Source: Anthopleura xanthogrammica (lineage: Eukaryota > Cnidaria > Anthozoa > Actiniaria > Actiniidae). From it: a stretch of 64,000 nucleotides of DNA. Each line of letters starts with the position of its first letter. Position 1 is the first letter of the stretch. This document shows, piece after piece, positions 12,101-21,079 of the stretch. The stretch is taken from assembly GCA_964019055.1 (NCBI GenBank), contig OZ025210.1:14429832-14493831 (forward strand), given 5' to 3'. The notes below the pieces were generated by a model. The model worked only from the letters and a program-made list of their open reading frames with translations. It did no database searches and was not told the DNA's origin. Both the position numbers and the translations under genes were made by a program.

Positions 12101-13376
12101 CATTAATCAATTAATCTATTCCTTTTTGAAAGTGAATAAATTCTTAATTCTGATGTTGATATCCTAAGAAGAATAATGTTACATATTCGTTCATACATAT
12201 TACTTATATTTCCTTGCTTTTTTGCAGGACGAACTTTTGGAATTATCCACCTTTCGATAACGTGCATATCGGTTATTATAAATGTTGTTCTCATAACATA
12301 TGTTTATATCAAATTTAAAAGAAACTCAAAAGGTAGATATGTTTTGCTTTTGCTTCTCTGTCTGCCTGTCTGTCTCTGCCTGTCTGTCTGTCGTTCTGTC
12401 TCTTTCTCTCTCTTTCTCGTTATTATATTTATCTTCTACGATCACTTCGCCATGCTATCTTAATGTTGCTTCAATTAATAACGTAGCTATGTGTTTCACT
12501 TTCAGATAACAAAGAGGAGATTACGAGGTGATGTTACTAGAAGTTCAAAAAAAAGCTCTAGATCTTGGCTCTATGTGGCTCAGACATTGTCAACTATAAC
12601 ATACTAAATACATACAGAAGTCTAAATGATATCCACTGATAAATTTTGTCGAAGTAGAATAGAACTGCCCTTTAAAATTGGAAAATCATATTTTGTGCGC
12701 ATATTTTGTACGTTTTGGTTACGTTTCGTTATATATATTTTGTTATATTTTTGCACCTTTTCGTCTACAGATGTTCCCGTCCAATTGTATCTAGAACAAC
12801 GAATGAGGTATGCTTCTGATTATTTGAATCAATATATTCGCTTTTGATTGGGAATTCTATTATAGGTCTTAAATTCATTCTTTCCTTCCTCCCTTGCTTT
12901 CTCTTTCCCTGTCTCCGTTCCTCTGTTCCTCCGTTCTTTCCTTTGCTTCTGTTGTGTTCTTATTTTTCTAACTATATTCATTCCAGGACGCAGTTACTCT
13001 AACAGCAATGGGGCATCCTACTACAAACAACGATTTAGCTGCGGGAAATGCATCAAGGATATCGCTAAAGAAAGACTACGAAAACATACCAGAAACATCT
13101 GCGTCATCCTTCGATACCGGAAATGCAGCACAAGAGACAAGCGAATGTGACGTTCGACAGTCGCAAACTCACTACGATTATCAACAACTAAGCAACAATG
13201 CTTTACCGTCAAGCGAACAAAGTTACCAATCTTTAAGCTTAGCTATGGAGGATGCTACAAAAGTAGAACCTGACTTGCCTTCTAAAAAATACGAAGCGTT
13301 TAAATTTGTAGATCACCCACAAAGTTCTGAATATCAGAAACTACATCTGTATGCACGTATTGGGGATAAAAAGTAA
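9169..13376 (+). CDS. Gene C: Alr-like receptor with three Ig-like domains and an ITAM tail
   Basis: Exons: leader 9169-9244, D1 9320-9685, D2 10533-10811, D3 11212-11487, spacer 11786-11863, membrane 12228-12332, then 12506-12527, 12771-12807 and tail 12987-13376; they sum to 1629 bases, 542 residues. D1 is nearly identical to that of gene B, while D2 (KPRF..INCTA..YRCFASN) and D3 (LHCLADGQPTP..YRCQAEN) resemble gene A. The single membrane helix is followed by YIKFKRN. The tail has YQQL-x11-YQSL, then KYEAF and EYQKLHLYARI. All splice sites are canonical and no stop interrupts the model. The D1-D2 intron carries a hairpin element and a decayed second D1 exon, which points to a recombinant origin. 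It is the last gene before the Polinton. Confidence 0.85.
9788..10110. mobile_element. Hairpin element copy in the D1-D2 intron of gene C
   Basis: The left part (gatattacatggtcgcgcgg onward) forms the same kind of long hairpin as the element at 568-881, with the loop gagcgcagcgaacaag. It is followed by an inverted repeat pair ttattatatgaaat (about 9940-9953) and its complement (about 10097-10110). The interior between the repeats differs from the other copies and has no coding frame. Confidence 0.65.
10147..10325 (+). pseudogene. Relic of a D1 exon inside gene C
   Basis: The stretch matches the second half of the D1 exons of genes B-D (ctgcgaggtcgagtcagaaa, then the region for the ADSG motif), but the frame is broken and the expected donor is lost. 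It lies between the intact D1 and D2 of gene C, as expected if the present D1 came in by unequal exchange and part of the older D1 was left behind. Confidence 0.7.
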
Positions 13377-13708
13377 AACAAAACAAATAAGGTCAGGTTT
13401 TTGTTACGTTTCAGTTTTTGGTGACTGTCGTCTCTTTTTCGTGACTATAGCGTGCAGTATATTTAGACGTTTTGTTCAGTTTTGAGCAGGGAAATTTTCA
13501 TTTTCCTTCACAATCAATGTAAACATTACAAGGTACCAAATATCGAAAACTGTACTTCCTAATGTTACTATTAAATGGATTTATATCAAAAATTTATATA
13601 ACATCCCCTTACTTTCTTTTCTCTTCTTACATTGTTGGCACAAGTAGATGGCCAGGAATACTCTTGTTATCCGTGTTGTTCCGTATCGCGGTTTTCCTCA
13701 CTCCCCAA

Positions 13709-14153
13709 GTAGGTATGTAGTGCCGGTTCCGAGGCACTCTCGCCTGTACCACTCCCTCAACCTCACGCACGAACAAATCACGCCTAAATTTATACACTGG
13801 TACGCCCAAGCCACGCCATTTCCACGACCACTCCAGACCTTCCCTGAAGTCCAAAGATCACGACCAGCCCCCTAATCCCCATCACGCCCACCCTCGCCTT
13901 CCCCCTTCTCCCAACATCACGCCCAGCCCCCCTAATCCCCAATCACGCCCACCCTCGCCTTCCCCCTACTACCAACATCACGACCAACCCCCCTAATCCC
14001 CCATCATGCCCCCACGAGCCTTCTCTGAACTCTAGAGATCACATCTGAACCAGAGTAAGGCTTCAAGGAAAAGAACCCTTCCCCAAAATCTGATCAAGCG
14101 CGCGCAAAAAGTGAGGATGGAGATGGGGGAGGAGAGGGGAGGAGAGGGGAGGA
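13709..14153 (+). repeat. Left terminal inverted repeat of the Polinton
   Basis: It begins gtaggtatgtagtgccgg and ends in a gaggagaggg tract at 14153. It matches the reverse complement of the right repeat over 445 bases with about one mismatch seen by eye. The inner part has degenerate repeats (ccctaatcccc with cacgccc) that may be iterated protein-binding sites. Confidence 0.9.
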
Positions 14154-14187
14154 ACAAATAAACTAAATAAAAAGTGCTTTAAGAAAG

Positions 14188-14730
14188 ATGCAGATACATA
14201 ACAAAGAAAAAATGGGAAAGAAGAATAAGAAAAATCTTCAGAGAGAAGTCAAGAAGGAAGAAGAGATCCACATCACTGAAAAAGCGTTTGAACAGGTCAT
14301 GAGAGCGTTCCGCAAGTCCATGACCACATTACCCCAAGTGATCGAAACTCCTCCAAAAGAAGAACCTCCAACGCCACCACCACGAAATTATCCCCAACTG
14401 ATCGAAACCCCTCCAACACCACCACCACGAAATTATCCCCCCTCGCCCCTCCCACCAAAGAAAAAAGACCATTCCTTCTTAAAGAACAACTGGGAGAACA
14501 GGAAATGCGTTGTAGCCACGAACCTACTTACCAAGGAAAAGAGCTACTTTCGGAGCATGTACGCAACAGGTAAGCGCTTAGGAATAAACCCAGGCGTCAT
14601 AATCGCCTGTTGTGAGGGAAAACCTTCTGCAAAGACCGGAAAGTCAAAGATCGATGGTCAAAAATATGCGTTCGCTTACTTCAAAGAAGAGGAGTTACCC
14701 GAGGGGTGCGTGTTATTAAAGGCTAAGTAA
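14188..14730 (+). CDS. Polinton protein with proline-rich linker and NUMOD1-like DNA-binding domain
   Basis: The 180-residue protein has a lysine-rich start, a proline-rich middle (about residues 48-92, with repeated ETPP and PPPRNYP), and a C-terminal domain from about residue 100. The latter pattern (CVVATNLLTKEKSYF, then a helix-turn-helix-like RSMYATGKRLGINPGVI, then GQKYAFAYF) resembles the NUMOD1 helix-turn-helix found beside homing endonucleases. A role in DNA binding or regulation is an inference. It is the first gene inside the left repeat and has aaataaaaag about 20 bases before its start. The reading frame is open throughout. Confidence 0.6.
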   Translation: MQIHNKEKMGKKNKKNLQREVKKEEEIHITEKAFEQVMRAFRKSMTTLPQVIETPPKEEPPTPPPRNYPQLIETPPTPPPRNYPPSPLPPKKKDHSFLKNNWENRKCVVATNLLTKEKSYFRSMYATGKRLGINPGVIIACCEGKPSAKTGKSKIDGQKYAFAYFKEEELPEGCVLLKAK

Positions 14731-14850
14731 CGTAAGATATCAAAGAAGGACTTTGACATCTAATACGCTTAAGAATATCTAGTCTATCATAAAGAGAACA
14801 AGAGAAGAAAAGAAAATGGCTTAAGAATCCCTACTCTATTATAAAGAAAA

Positions 14851-15603
14851 ATGTCACTAACAGGACCAAGGCTAACAAGTATGATAGATTATGATGTAAG
14901 TAACCTACGATTCTCTAAACCAATACAAAAAGAAGTACTAGGAAAGAAGATAAAGTACAAGATAATCAAGATAAACACAAAGTACAACGACGAGGAAACA
15001 CAAGGAAAGCTAATAGTACCATCTGGGTGGGTATTCTCGTTCGGTCCTTCGGAAAGATTCGAGGGGTCAAGGAAGGACTATAGCATACCATTATGCATGT
15101 GGGATCGCGAAGGACCAACCGAAGACCAGAAAAAGTGGTTGAGATCCTTCGACACGGTCGTAGATATGTGCGCCGAAGCCGTACTACACTATAAGGAAGA
15201 ACTTGGACTAATAGAACTAACTAGATCGGACCAAAGAAAGATCAAAGACCGACTAAACCCCTTCTGCTGGAGACTAGAATGGGTAACGGGAGAAGATGGG
15301 AAGGTTAGGTTAGAGGAGGAGGGAGGACCTACGTTATGCCCAAAATTACCGACGAACAGGGTTACGGGTAAGCTAGAAGGAAGATTTTACGACATGTCCG
15401 GAAAAAGGATAGATCCAGAAGAACTCATTGATAGGGAAATGGACGTAGAGGTCGCGTTACACATCAGTAACATTTACGTAGGATCTTCAGGTAAAGTAAC
15501 CTTAGTCATAAGAGTATGGGAAGTAAACACCAAAGATCCTAAGAAGTACAAGAGACCACTAAGGCCAATTCCAGAAATAGATGAAGATTATCCCTCTACC
15601 TAA
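14851..15603 (+). CDS. Polinton conserved hypothetical protein (250 aa)
   Basis: The 250-residue soluble protein has no signal peptide or membrane segment. The segment around residues 80-100 (IPLCMWDREGPTEDQKKWL) followed by a helix (FDTVVDMCAEAV), and a C-terminal beta-rich stretch (VALHISNIYVGSSGKVTLVI), suggest an OB-like single-stranded-DNA-binding type of protein as seen in several large DNA viruses, but this is a weak guess. The sequence tattataaagaaaa directly precedes the ATG. Its stop codon region overlaps by 8 bases the end of the convergent gene at 15596-17008. Confidence 0.6.
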   Translation: MSLTGPRLTSMIDYDVSNLRFSKPIQKEVLGKKIKYKIIKINTKYNDEETQGKLIVPSGWVFSFGPSERFEGSRKDYSIPLCMWDREGPTEDQKKWLRSFDTVVDMCAEAVLHYKEELGLIELTRSDQRKIKDRLNPFCWRLEWVTGEDGKVRLEEEGGPTLCPKLPTNRVTGKLEGRFYDMSGKRIDPEELIDREMDVEVALHISNIYVGSSGKVTLVIRVWEVNTKDPKKYKRPLRPIPEIDEDYPST

Positions 15604-17008
15604 ACAACATCCATCCAACTCCCACAGATACGGCAGCAATCACCGCTAAGTTCACTTCATGCGAACTATCGCCAGTAGGCTTAAGATTCCTCTTAGGACT
15701 CTTAACAACGTCATTGGTTTTCTCAGTCTTGCCAGTCGTTTGCTGGGGGGTGTTCTTCTTTTCCTCACGATCCTTCCCCATCTTATCCACCTTCCTTTTC
15801 TCCTCTTCGTACTCGCTCTCGGTCTTCTTATTGATCTCATTCGCTCCAAACTTCATCCAAGGACGTGCTTTCCTAAGCTCATCGTTGTATCCCACCACGG
15901 GGTTCTCATTCATGATAAGCCTACTTGGCATCAACCAACAACCAGGAGCTAATGCATAATCCAACACCGCGTTAGAATCGTTCACAGCACTTTGGAACGA
16001 TTGGATCCCCTTAGTAATACTGGTTACGAGGATGCTGGATTCGAGGAGTTGTAAAAATATCCTCTGTGTTTCCTGGGAAGCACCAGTGTCCCCCTCATCA
16101 TAAATGGGGGAAAGCGATCTGACTTGAGCTCCAAGGATGCAAAACACGAAGACTTCGATGCTATGATTAATCCTAGCCAAGTTCTTTAACCCCCTCCCCT
16201 TTTCCAGGATGAAAGGTTTCCAAGGTTGCTTTTCTAGGGGCTCAATCTTGCTTATCATGTTATTATCACTAATCCTTCCTCCATCATCATAAAACTTAAG
16301 CCACGGATCCCAATGAGGGTACCTCATACCCATCTGATAAATCTTAAGCCCTCCATTCTCCCTATCAGGCACGTAGGTTTCCCCCAATCCTTGGTTAGGA
16401 CCTCCCTTGTTCCTAAAATCAGGATCCTTAAGTCCAAACTCATTCTTTAATTGTTCCCAGGCAACCTCGTCGTACTGATTATCAAGCGGATTAAATGCAG
16501 GATCCTTGGGAAGCGAACACTTTAACTCAGTCAACAATCTGCGCATCATAAAAGCCACGTGGAATCGGAAAAACGGAATGTCCCTCATCATGTCAACCCC
16601 AACTCCGCACTCCTTGGTAGCAGCCCAAACGACAAAGTTCAGTTGTTGAGGCCAGTACTTCATGTTAGGACCCGCTACCCAAACATCACATTCCTTTGCA
16701 GTGGTGTGTGTTATCGGTATTTCCTCAAAGATGTTCCTGATTGTTATCTTGAAGGATATTTTTGGACTAACGGGAATCAAAAGATTGGTTACTAAGTCGG
16801 AAAAGCCATCCTCAGGCTTGTTATTGGAAAAAGGGTATGTCGCTCCAGTTCTCGTGAGGTATTCGGGGAAGTTGGGTTTGGGAGGTGTGGGTCTAGACTT
16901 AGGTTTGGGAGGTGTGGGTCTAGACTTAGGTTTGGGAGGTGTGGGCTTAGACTTAGGTTTAGTAGGAAAAAAGTAGTGAGTCACATCGTTACCAAATACA
17001 TCATACAT
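15596..17008 (-). CDS. Polinton large protein with N-terminal KPTPP repeats and C-terminal anchor
   Basis: The 470-residue protein begins with about three tandem KPKSRPTPP units (about residues 17-45), coded by near-identical 33-base repeats at about 16874-16970. Next comes a long globular part (from about residue 50; WVAGPNMKYWPQQLNFVVWA is its most distinctive segment), a charged linker, and a C-terminal hydrophobic helix (NLAVIAAVSVGVGWMLFR) that looks like a membrane anchor. I do not recognise a family with certainty. Its place among capsid genes suggests a virion or membrane-associated structural role. Upstream lies atataaaagaagaaag, part of the motif shared by most genes of the element. 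Confidence 0.65.
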   Translation of the reverse strand: MYDVFGNDVTHYFFPTKPKSKPTPPKPKSRPTPPKPKSRPTPPKPNFPEYLTRTGATYPFSNNKPEDGFSDLVTNLLIPVSPKISFKITIRNIFEEIPITHTTAKECDVWVAGPNMKYWPQQLNFVVWAATKECGVGVDMMRDIPFFRFHVAFMMRRLLTELKCSLPKDPAFNPLDNQYDEVAWEQLKNEFGLKDPDFRNKGGPNQGLGETYVPDRENGGLKIYQMGMRYPHWDPWLKFYDDGGRISDNNMISKIEPLEKQPWKPFILEKGRGLKNLARINHSIEVFVFCILGAQVRSLSPIYDEGDTGASQETQRIFLQLLESSILVTSITKGIQSFQSAVNDSNAVLDYALAPGCWLMPSRLIMNENPVVGYNDELRKARPWMKFGANEINKKTESEYEEEKRKVDKMGKDREEKKNTPQQTTGKTEKTNDVVKSPKRNLKPTGDSSHEVNLAVIAAVSVGVGWMLFR

Positions 17009-17100
17009 CTTTCTTCTTTTATATGATGTATTTCTTTCCCATTAAACCTCTATTCTATCCTCGCGACGAACCCTATACTCAAAACCCCCTACTCGTAACG

Positions 17101-17718
17101 CTACTTCCTTGGTTGTGTAAGTTGTTGAATAAATTCCTCTTTCACCTCCTTCCTTAAACCCTCGATGTCGAATACTTTTTTTTGCAAGAATTCTTCATTC
17201 TTCTTCATCCTAATCTCTCCCCTAAGTTGCTCGTACTTCCGCATTTCACCAAGAATAAGAGTAAATTCTTCCTCACTAATCCTGTTATCCTTCAAAGCTT
17301 TCGAGACAATATCGTTAATACTATTAAGCTTAGAACGAATGAGCTGAACCGTCTTCTCGTGCTTACTTACTTTCACAGTGAGCTTCTTAACAGTCATTCC
17401 GCACAAAGCAGAAACAACCCCCATAAAACCCCCCACCGCGGACAGTGGTATTCCAATTGCCAATCCGGGACCCGTAAGTGACGTACCAATGCCTCCCATC
17501 GTAAACAAGACAGAAAGACCTCCCGAGGTCATTGAGAAAGTATGGAAAAACAATCTCCATCGCGAATACTTCTTTCGCACTTTTTCGTATCGATCGCGCT
17601 CACTTTCTAACTTCATGAGTACAGAATCTACCTTATGTAGTCTAAAATCCTCGCCATCAGTGAATTCTGGAGCTGTTGGATAGAGTCTTGTTGTTCTTTT
17701 AATATCGTTATCCACCAT
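17101..17718 (-). CDS. Polinton membrane protein with coiled coil (205 aa)
   Basis: The protein has a charged N-terminal helix (LHKVDSVLMKLESERDRYEKV), two glycine-rich hydrophobic segments at about residues 56-108 (GGLSVLFTMGGIGTSLTGPG and AIGIPLSAVGGFMGVVSALC), and a long C-terminal coiled coil. This layout of a hairpin of two membrane helices between coiled coils suggests a membrane-remodelling or virion-membrane protein; no named domain is recognised. It is third in a run of co-directional small genes, with aatatagaaaaga just before the ATG. Confidence 0.65.
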   Translation of the reverse strand: MVDNDIKRTTRLYPTAPEFTDGEDFRLHKVDSVLMKLESERDRYEKVRKKYSRWRLFFHTFSMTSGGLSVLFTMGGIGTSLTGPGLAIGIPLSAVGGFMGVVSALCGMTVKKLTVKVSKHEKTVQLIRSKLNSINDIVSKALKDNRISEEEFTLILGEMRKYEQLRGEIRMKKNEEFLQKKVFDIEGLRKEVKEEFIQQLTQPRK

Positions 17719-17743
17719 TCTTTTCTATATTACGTTACTATTC

Positions 17744-18424
17744 TTATGTGATTTCTACTGCGATCATCATTGGATATATTCCATCAGTGATGACCTTATT
17801 ATCACTATCCCTAACCCAAAATCTGATACTACTGATCTTTTCTCCCAAAATGGGGGTAGTGGGGGTATTATTGAAGACATGTGATACGTTCTCGCCGAGA
17901 TCTCCCGCGCCTATCGTGGAAAGCATCTGGGAAGGAGCGAATGTCTTGTATGATAACGAGTCACGTTGTTCGTCGACTAGGGTATGAAAGGAGTTCACGA
18001 GGCTACAATGAAGACAAAGAACGGTGGGGGATCCCTTAAGAGTTATCGGGTGTGCTTTCTTTTTCTCTCCATCCCAAGGTAGATCCTTAGGTACCCCCAG
18101 GAAAGAGGCTAAGTTTGGACTTAGGGTTGTGCCCTTCTTGGAGGTACTTACAACCCATTTCTTCTCATCATTTTCTTTCACCTTCAAGGGAAAGCTTTGT
18201 TCTCCCTCAAGGAAAGATGCGAGGGTATCCGTGTGATAATTCCCCCGAGGAATCCTAAGGCTAACCTTTCCACTAGCAGCATACACAAGTCCTTCTTCCA
18301 TAAGATCATAGAGCCCATTCTTGAACATGTAACTCAACAACGTCATCTTACTCTTCCTGCTTATGGGATACTCCAACCAAAACGTCTCGTCCGGCTTCCT
18401 TAATGTAACGTAAAATCTTGTCAT
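17744..18424 (-). CDS. mCP: Polinton putative minor capsid (penton) protein
   Basis: The 226-residue protein lacks membrane segments and is beta-rich. It has the features of the single-jelly-roll minor capsid proteins of Polintons: an N-terminal strand pattern, an IPRGNYHTDTLASFL segment near residue 75 (the turn and helix that follow the first strands), and a last pair of strands around SIRFWVRDSDNKVITDG and IYPMMIAVEI at the very C terminus. Its size suits a single jelly roll. In the capsid it would occupy the five-fold vertices. The assignment rests on pattern and context, not on alignment. The sequence gataaaggatataa immediately precedes its ATG. Confidence 0.55.
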   Translation of the reverse strand: MTRFYVTLRKPDETFWLEYPISRKSKMTLLSYMFKNGLYDLMEEGLVYAASGKVSLRIPRGNYHTDTLASFLEGEQSFPLKVKENDEKKWVVSTSKKGTTLSPNLASFLGVPKDLPWDGEKKKAHPITLKGSPTVLCLHCSLVNSFHTLVDEQRDSLSYKTFAPSQMLSTIGAGDLGENVSHVFNNTPTTPILGEKISSIRFWVRDSDNKVITDGIYPMMIAVEIT

Positions 18425-18454
18425 TTATATCCTTTATCCCTATCTCTTATATTC

Positions 18455-19435
18455 TTATCTTTTCTTATTCTTCTTATTCTTATATTCTTCAACGACATAC
18501 ACCACCACGGCTACGATCAACAACCACGCATTCTTAGCCAAAAACCCCACGACCTCTCTCACCATCTTGAATAGGAACGAAGCGATAGCGCCAATCAACC
18601 CAGGTAGCAGCGCCGCGAACTTTGCGCTTAGGTTCTTCAAGCCCCTCCCCATAGCGGATAACCCTGCCTTGAGTTTGGAAAGGATGGCTCCGACCACGAC
18701 GAGGGTAGCTGCTAGTACGGAAGCCACGGTGACTCCTCCTGCTTTTTTGAAGATCTCTTTGATGCGCTCTTTTAGAGGAACTTTTTCTTTCATGGCTTCG
18801 TTTTCTCCATCTATTCGTTCGTTTTCTCTCTCTAGTTCTTCTATTCGTTCCACGTTATCAGGATCGTTCTCCTCATTCAACCTTTCAATCTCTTCTTCGT
18901 TTCGTTCTATGGTTCTCTCGTTCCCTTCCACGACCCCATTCCATCGCTCACCCAAACTTTTCTTCAGCGTGGGGGAAAAAGTCTCAGGTTCGTCTAAGAA
19001 GCGTGGCTTAGAGTTATCTTTTCCCGACTTCACCCACACCCTACCATATTCATCTTCTCCGACTAGTACCGTCTTAGACTTACCTACTCTTTTCTGAGGA
19101 TCCCAGTTTGGATACAGCTTCTTCACCTCTCCTGCGGCAGACTCCATCCTAGCTTCCCTTCCCTTAAGATTACTCATCTCAAACTCTTCGATATTCTGCT
19201 TGAGCCTACTACGATATGTATCATTATCCTCGTTCTCTAACCTCTCGTACCCCTTTAGTTCCCTATCACTCATATCCCTCCCCCTCTTCGAAAAGAACTC
19301 CCTAAATCTCTTCATCCAACTCCTTTCACCTATATCCTCACGCTCCAATAAGGGGTCTAAGTCATCATCATTGATGTCGACACGCCCATCTTCCGTAAAT
19401 GGATCAAAATCTACGTCTCCTCCAAATTCTGCCAT
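18455..19435 (-). CDS. Polinton membrane protein with acidic N terminus and coiled coil (326 aa)
   Basis: An acidic N-terminal module (about residues 1-85, VDINDDDLDPLL then FREFFSKRG and RLENEDNDTYRSRL) precedes a charged middle, a strongly predicted coiled coil (about 170-220, rich in E, R and N), and a hydrophobic C-terminal third with glycine-rich helices, ending in AWLLIVAVVVYVV and a lysine tail. It probably inserts in or disrupts membranes. The N-terminal module resembles that of the next gene upstream (19439-19762), suggesting duplication. The motif aaaataaaag directly precedes the ATG. Confidence 0.65.
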   Translation of the reverse strand: MAEFGGDVDFDPFTEDGRVDINDDDLDPLLEREDIGERSWMKRFREFFSKRGRDMSDRELKGYERLENEDNDTYRSRLKQNIEEFEMSNLKGREARMESAAGEVKKLYPNWDPQKRVGKSKTVLVGEDEYGRVWVKSGKDNSKPRFLDEPETFSPTLKKSLGERWNGVVEGNERTIERNEEEIERLNEENDPDNVERIEELERENERIDGENEAMKEKVPLKERIKEIFKKAGGVTVASVLAATLVVVGAILSKLKAGLSAMGRGLKNLSAKFAALLPGLIGAIASFLFKMVREVVGFLAKNAWLLIVAVVVYVVEEYKNKKNKKR

Positions 19436-19438
19436 CTT

Positions 19439-19762
19439 TTATTTTACTCTAGAAATAACATATATTAAGACCAAGATTCCCCCAATCCACAAGAAATTCC
19501 TCACGTACTTCTTTCGCTCGTTTGCTTCGTAAGCCCCTCCAAAACCACCATTACGAAGCCTATCAATATACGAATCATCATCCTCACTAGGTAATCTCAT
19601 GCACCTATTTAGATCTTCTTCAGTCACCTTGATTGCCCTATTTATGAAGAAGTTCTTAAGTCTCTCGTACTGAGATCCCTTGCTCATGTTTTTACCCCGC
19701 AATAACCATTCTCTCTCATAATCATTGATGTCGACATGTAACTCTTCTTCACTTCCTACCAT
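19439..19762 (-). CDS. Polinton small C-anchored protein (107 aa)
   Basis: The protein carries the module VDIND..LL.R..S..ER.K.FF..R..RL.SEDDDSYIDRL in its first 75 residues, parallel in order and spacing to the start of the 326-residue neighbour. It ends in one membrane helix (FLWIGGILVLIYVISRVK). Only 3 bases separate its stop from the neighbour's start. The motif atataaaaga lies directly before the ATG. Function is unknown; a pair of virion membrane proteins with a shared docking module is an inference. Confidence 0.65.
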   Translation of the reverse strand: MVGSEEELHVDINDYEREWLLRGKNMSKGSQYERLKNFFINRAIKVTEEDLNRCMRLPSEDDDSYIDRLRNGGFGGAYEANERKKYVRNFLWIGGILVLIYVISRVK

Positions 19763-19766
19763 TCTT

Positions 19767-20219
19767 TTATATTGCTCTTCTAATAACGTACGTTAAAGCC
19801 AACATTCCCCCACCCACGTAAATCATCTCGTACTCTTTCTGTTGCTTGCTTGGTTCGTAATAATCTGAGAACTTAGGTTTCTGTTTCTCCTTATCAAAGG
19901 ACGCAAGGTCTGGATGAGTCTTAGCATAGAGTAAAAAATCTTCATTTGTTTCTCTCAGATTCTTTTCTGCTCTTTTCTTATTCTCATATTGTAGCTCCAT
20001 TGCATATTTACGCTCTTGCCTCTTCTTTTCACTCTCCTTTTCCCACGCCTCCATATCCCTCTGATACTCCTCCAAGGCCTTATCATGACGAATCTTTTCC
20101 TTCGTCGAATCATCTTCACCCGCTATCGCCTTAGCCAAGTAAGACCCTCCTATGAATGCCGATGCGGTGAATATTGCTCCACCAATCATTAATGCTATTG
20201 ACGCCATCTTATCTTTCAT
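19767..20219 (-). CDS. Polinton small membrane protein with coiled coil (about 150 aa)
   Basis: I place the start at 20219 (MKDKMASIALM); 20207 is equally plausible, and a longer frame to 20336 would overlap the next gene. The protein has an N-terminal membrane helix (MASIALMIGGAIFTASAFIG), a long charged coiled coil (EEYQRDMEAWEKESEKKRQ), a conserved-looking KFSDYYEPSKQQKEYEMIYV and a second hydrophobic segment (GGGMLALTYVI). The two-helix plan matches small membrane proteins I associate with cnidarian Polintons. Function unknown. Confidence 0.6.
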   Translation of the reverse strand: MKDKMASIALMIGGAIFTASAFIGGSYLAKAIAGEDDSTKEKIRHDKALEEYQRDMEAWEKESEKKRQERKYAMELQYENKKRAEKNLRETNEDFLLYAKTHPDLASFDKEKQKPKFSDYYEPSKQQKEYEMIYVGGGMLALTYVIRRAI

Positions 20220-20257
20220 TGAGAAAGATAAGCGTTTAGGTATTTTTTCTCTAGTAC

Positions 20258-20488
20258 TTAGAGAGACGTGGGTAAGATCTTTTTCTCTTCTAGGTAGTGC
20301 TTCAAGTACGTGGAACCTGCGAGTACAGCCACCCACTTACCATAATTCGTCAAGCTATTGGATGGATCGTTAATGAATGACTCTTTCGTCATCTTCTTCC
20401 CTAGGAAACCTATTCCCGCGGCGATTCCTACGATCACTGCGGATTCCATGATCTTTTTCACGAGGTCATTTTCTACTTTCTTTGCCAT
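20258..20488 (-). CDS. Polinton small hydrophobic protein (76 aa)
   Basis: A short protein with an amphipathic start, a first glycine-rich membrane helix (ESAVIVGIAAGIGFLGKK), the segment FINDPSNSLTNYGKW and a second hydrophobic helix (AVLAGSTYLKHYL). An aaataaaggg motif precedes the ATG, which supports it as a real gene despite its size. It may be a holin-like or virion membrane protein, but nothing in the sequence proves a role. Confidence 0.6.
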   Translation of the reverse strand: MAKKVENDLVKKIMESAVIVGIAAGIGFLGKKMTKESFINDPSNSLTNYGKWVAVLAGSTYLKHYLEEKKILPTSL

Positions 20489-20570
20489 GCCCTTTATTTG
20501 ATTGGGGGGATGTCATTGCTTATATGAATTTTCCTTAAGGAGTAGGTTCCGCATGGAGTTAGAGTTAGAG

Positions 20571-21035
20571 TTAAGCTCCTTCCATTCCTATAATGGGCTT
20601 GGGTTTCGTCCTATTTGGGGCTGTGGGCGTGGGAGTGTTATCCGCGGGAGTGGGAGTACTTTGGGAAGGCATAGGCGTACTTTGGGAAGGCCTGGAGGGA
20701 GGATTACTCTTTCTCCACCTGAAGTATAGATCAGTAGCCGTTAGCCCGAGTCCTATCATCGTTAATACGCTAGTGAAGTCGAGGCCAGGCATCCACGTTC
20801 CCCCCGATTCTTCTTCTTCTTCCGGGATAGCTTTCTTTTCCGCAGCTTCCTTTTCCGCAGCTTCCTTTTCTAGCAGTGCCTTCTTAGCTTTCCTATTATA
20901 TTCCACCAACTTCTTCCCGGCAGCAACCTTCTTAGGATCTTTTTCTCGAACGATCCTTTGTGGTTCTTTCGTAATTCGTTCTTCATCAGCGCCTCCGCCT
21001 CCACCACCACCATTTTCTTCTTTTGGCGTTTCCAT
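20571..21035 (-). CDS. Polinton protein with one membrane helix and proline/threonine tail (154 aa)
   Basis: The protein starts with a poly-glycine run and a charged region (KDPKKVAAGKKLVEYNRKAK, then alanine- and glutamate-rich repeats), has one membrane helix near residues 85-107 (FTSVLTMIGLGLTATDLYF), and ends in a repeated S/T/P-rich tail (QSTPMPSQSTPTPADNTPTP). The sequence taataaag abuts the ATG. No family is recognised. The lysine-rich repeats are reminiscent of DNA-condensing virion proteins, which is only a suggestion. Confidence 0.55.
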   Translation of the reverse strand: METPKEENGGGGGGGADEERITKEPQRIVREKDPKKVAAGKKLVEYNRKAKKALLEKEAAEKEAAEKKAIPEEEEESGGTWMPGLDFTSVLTMIGLGLTATDLYFRWRKSNPPSRPSQSTPMPSQSTPTPADNTPTPTAPNRTKPKPIIGMEGA

Positions 21036-21079
21036 CTTTATTACTTATCAACAAATGCTTAAGTCTTGCTTAAGTATGC

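Noticed and set aside
13648..13875. 75-residue frame across the left Polinton end, and its twin at 29394-29582
   Set aside because: Both are the same inverted-repeat sequence read in one frame; no promoter motif and no protein-like composition.
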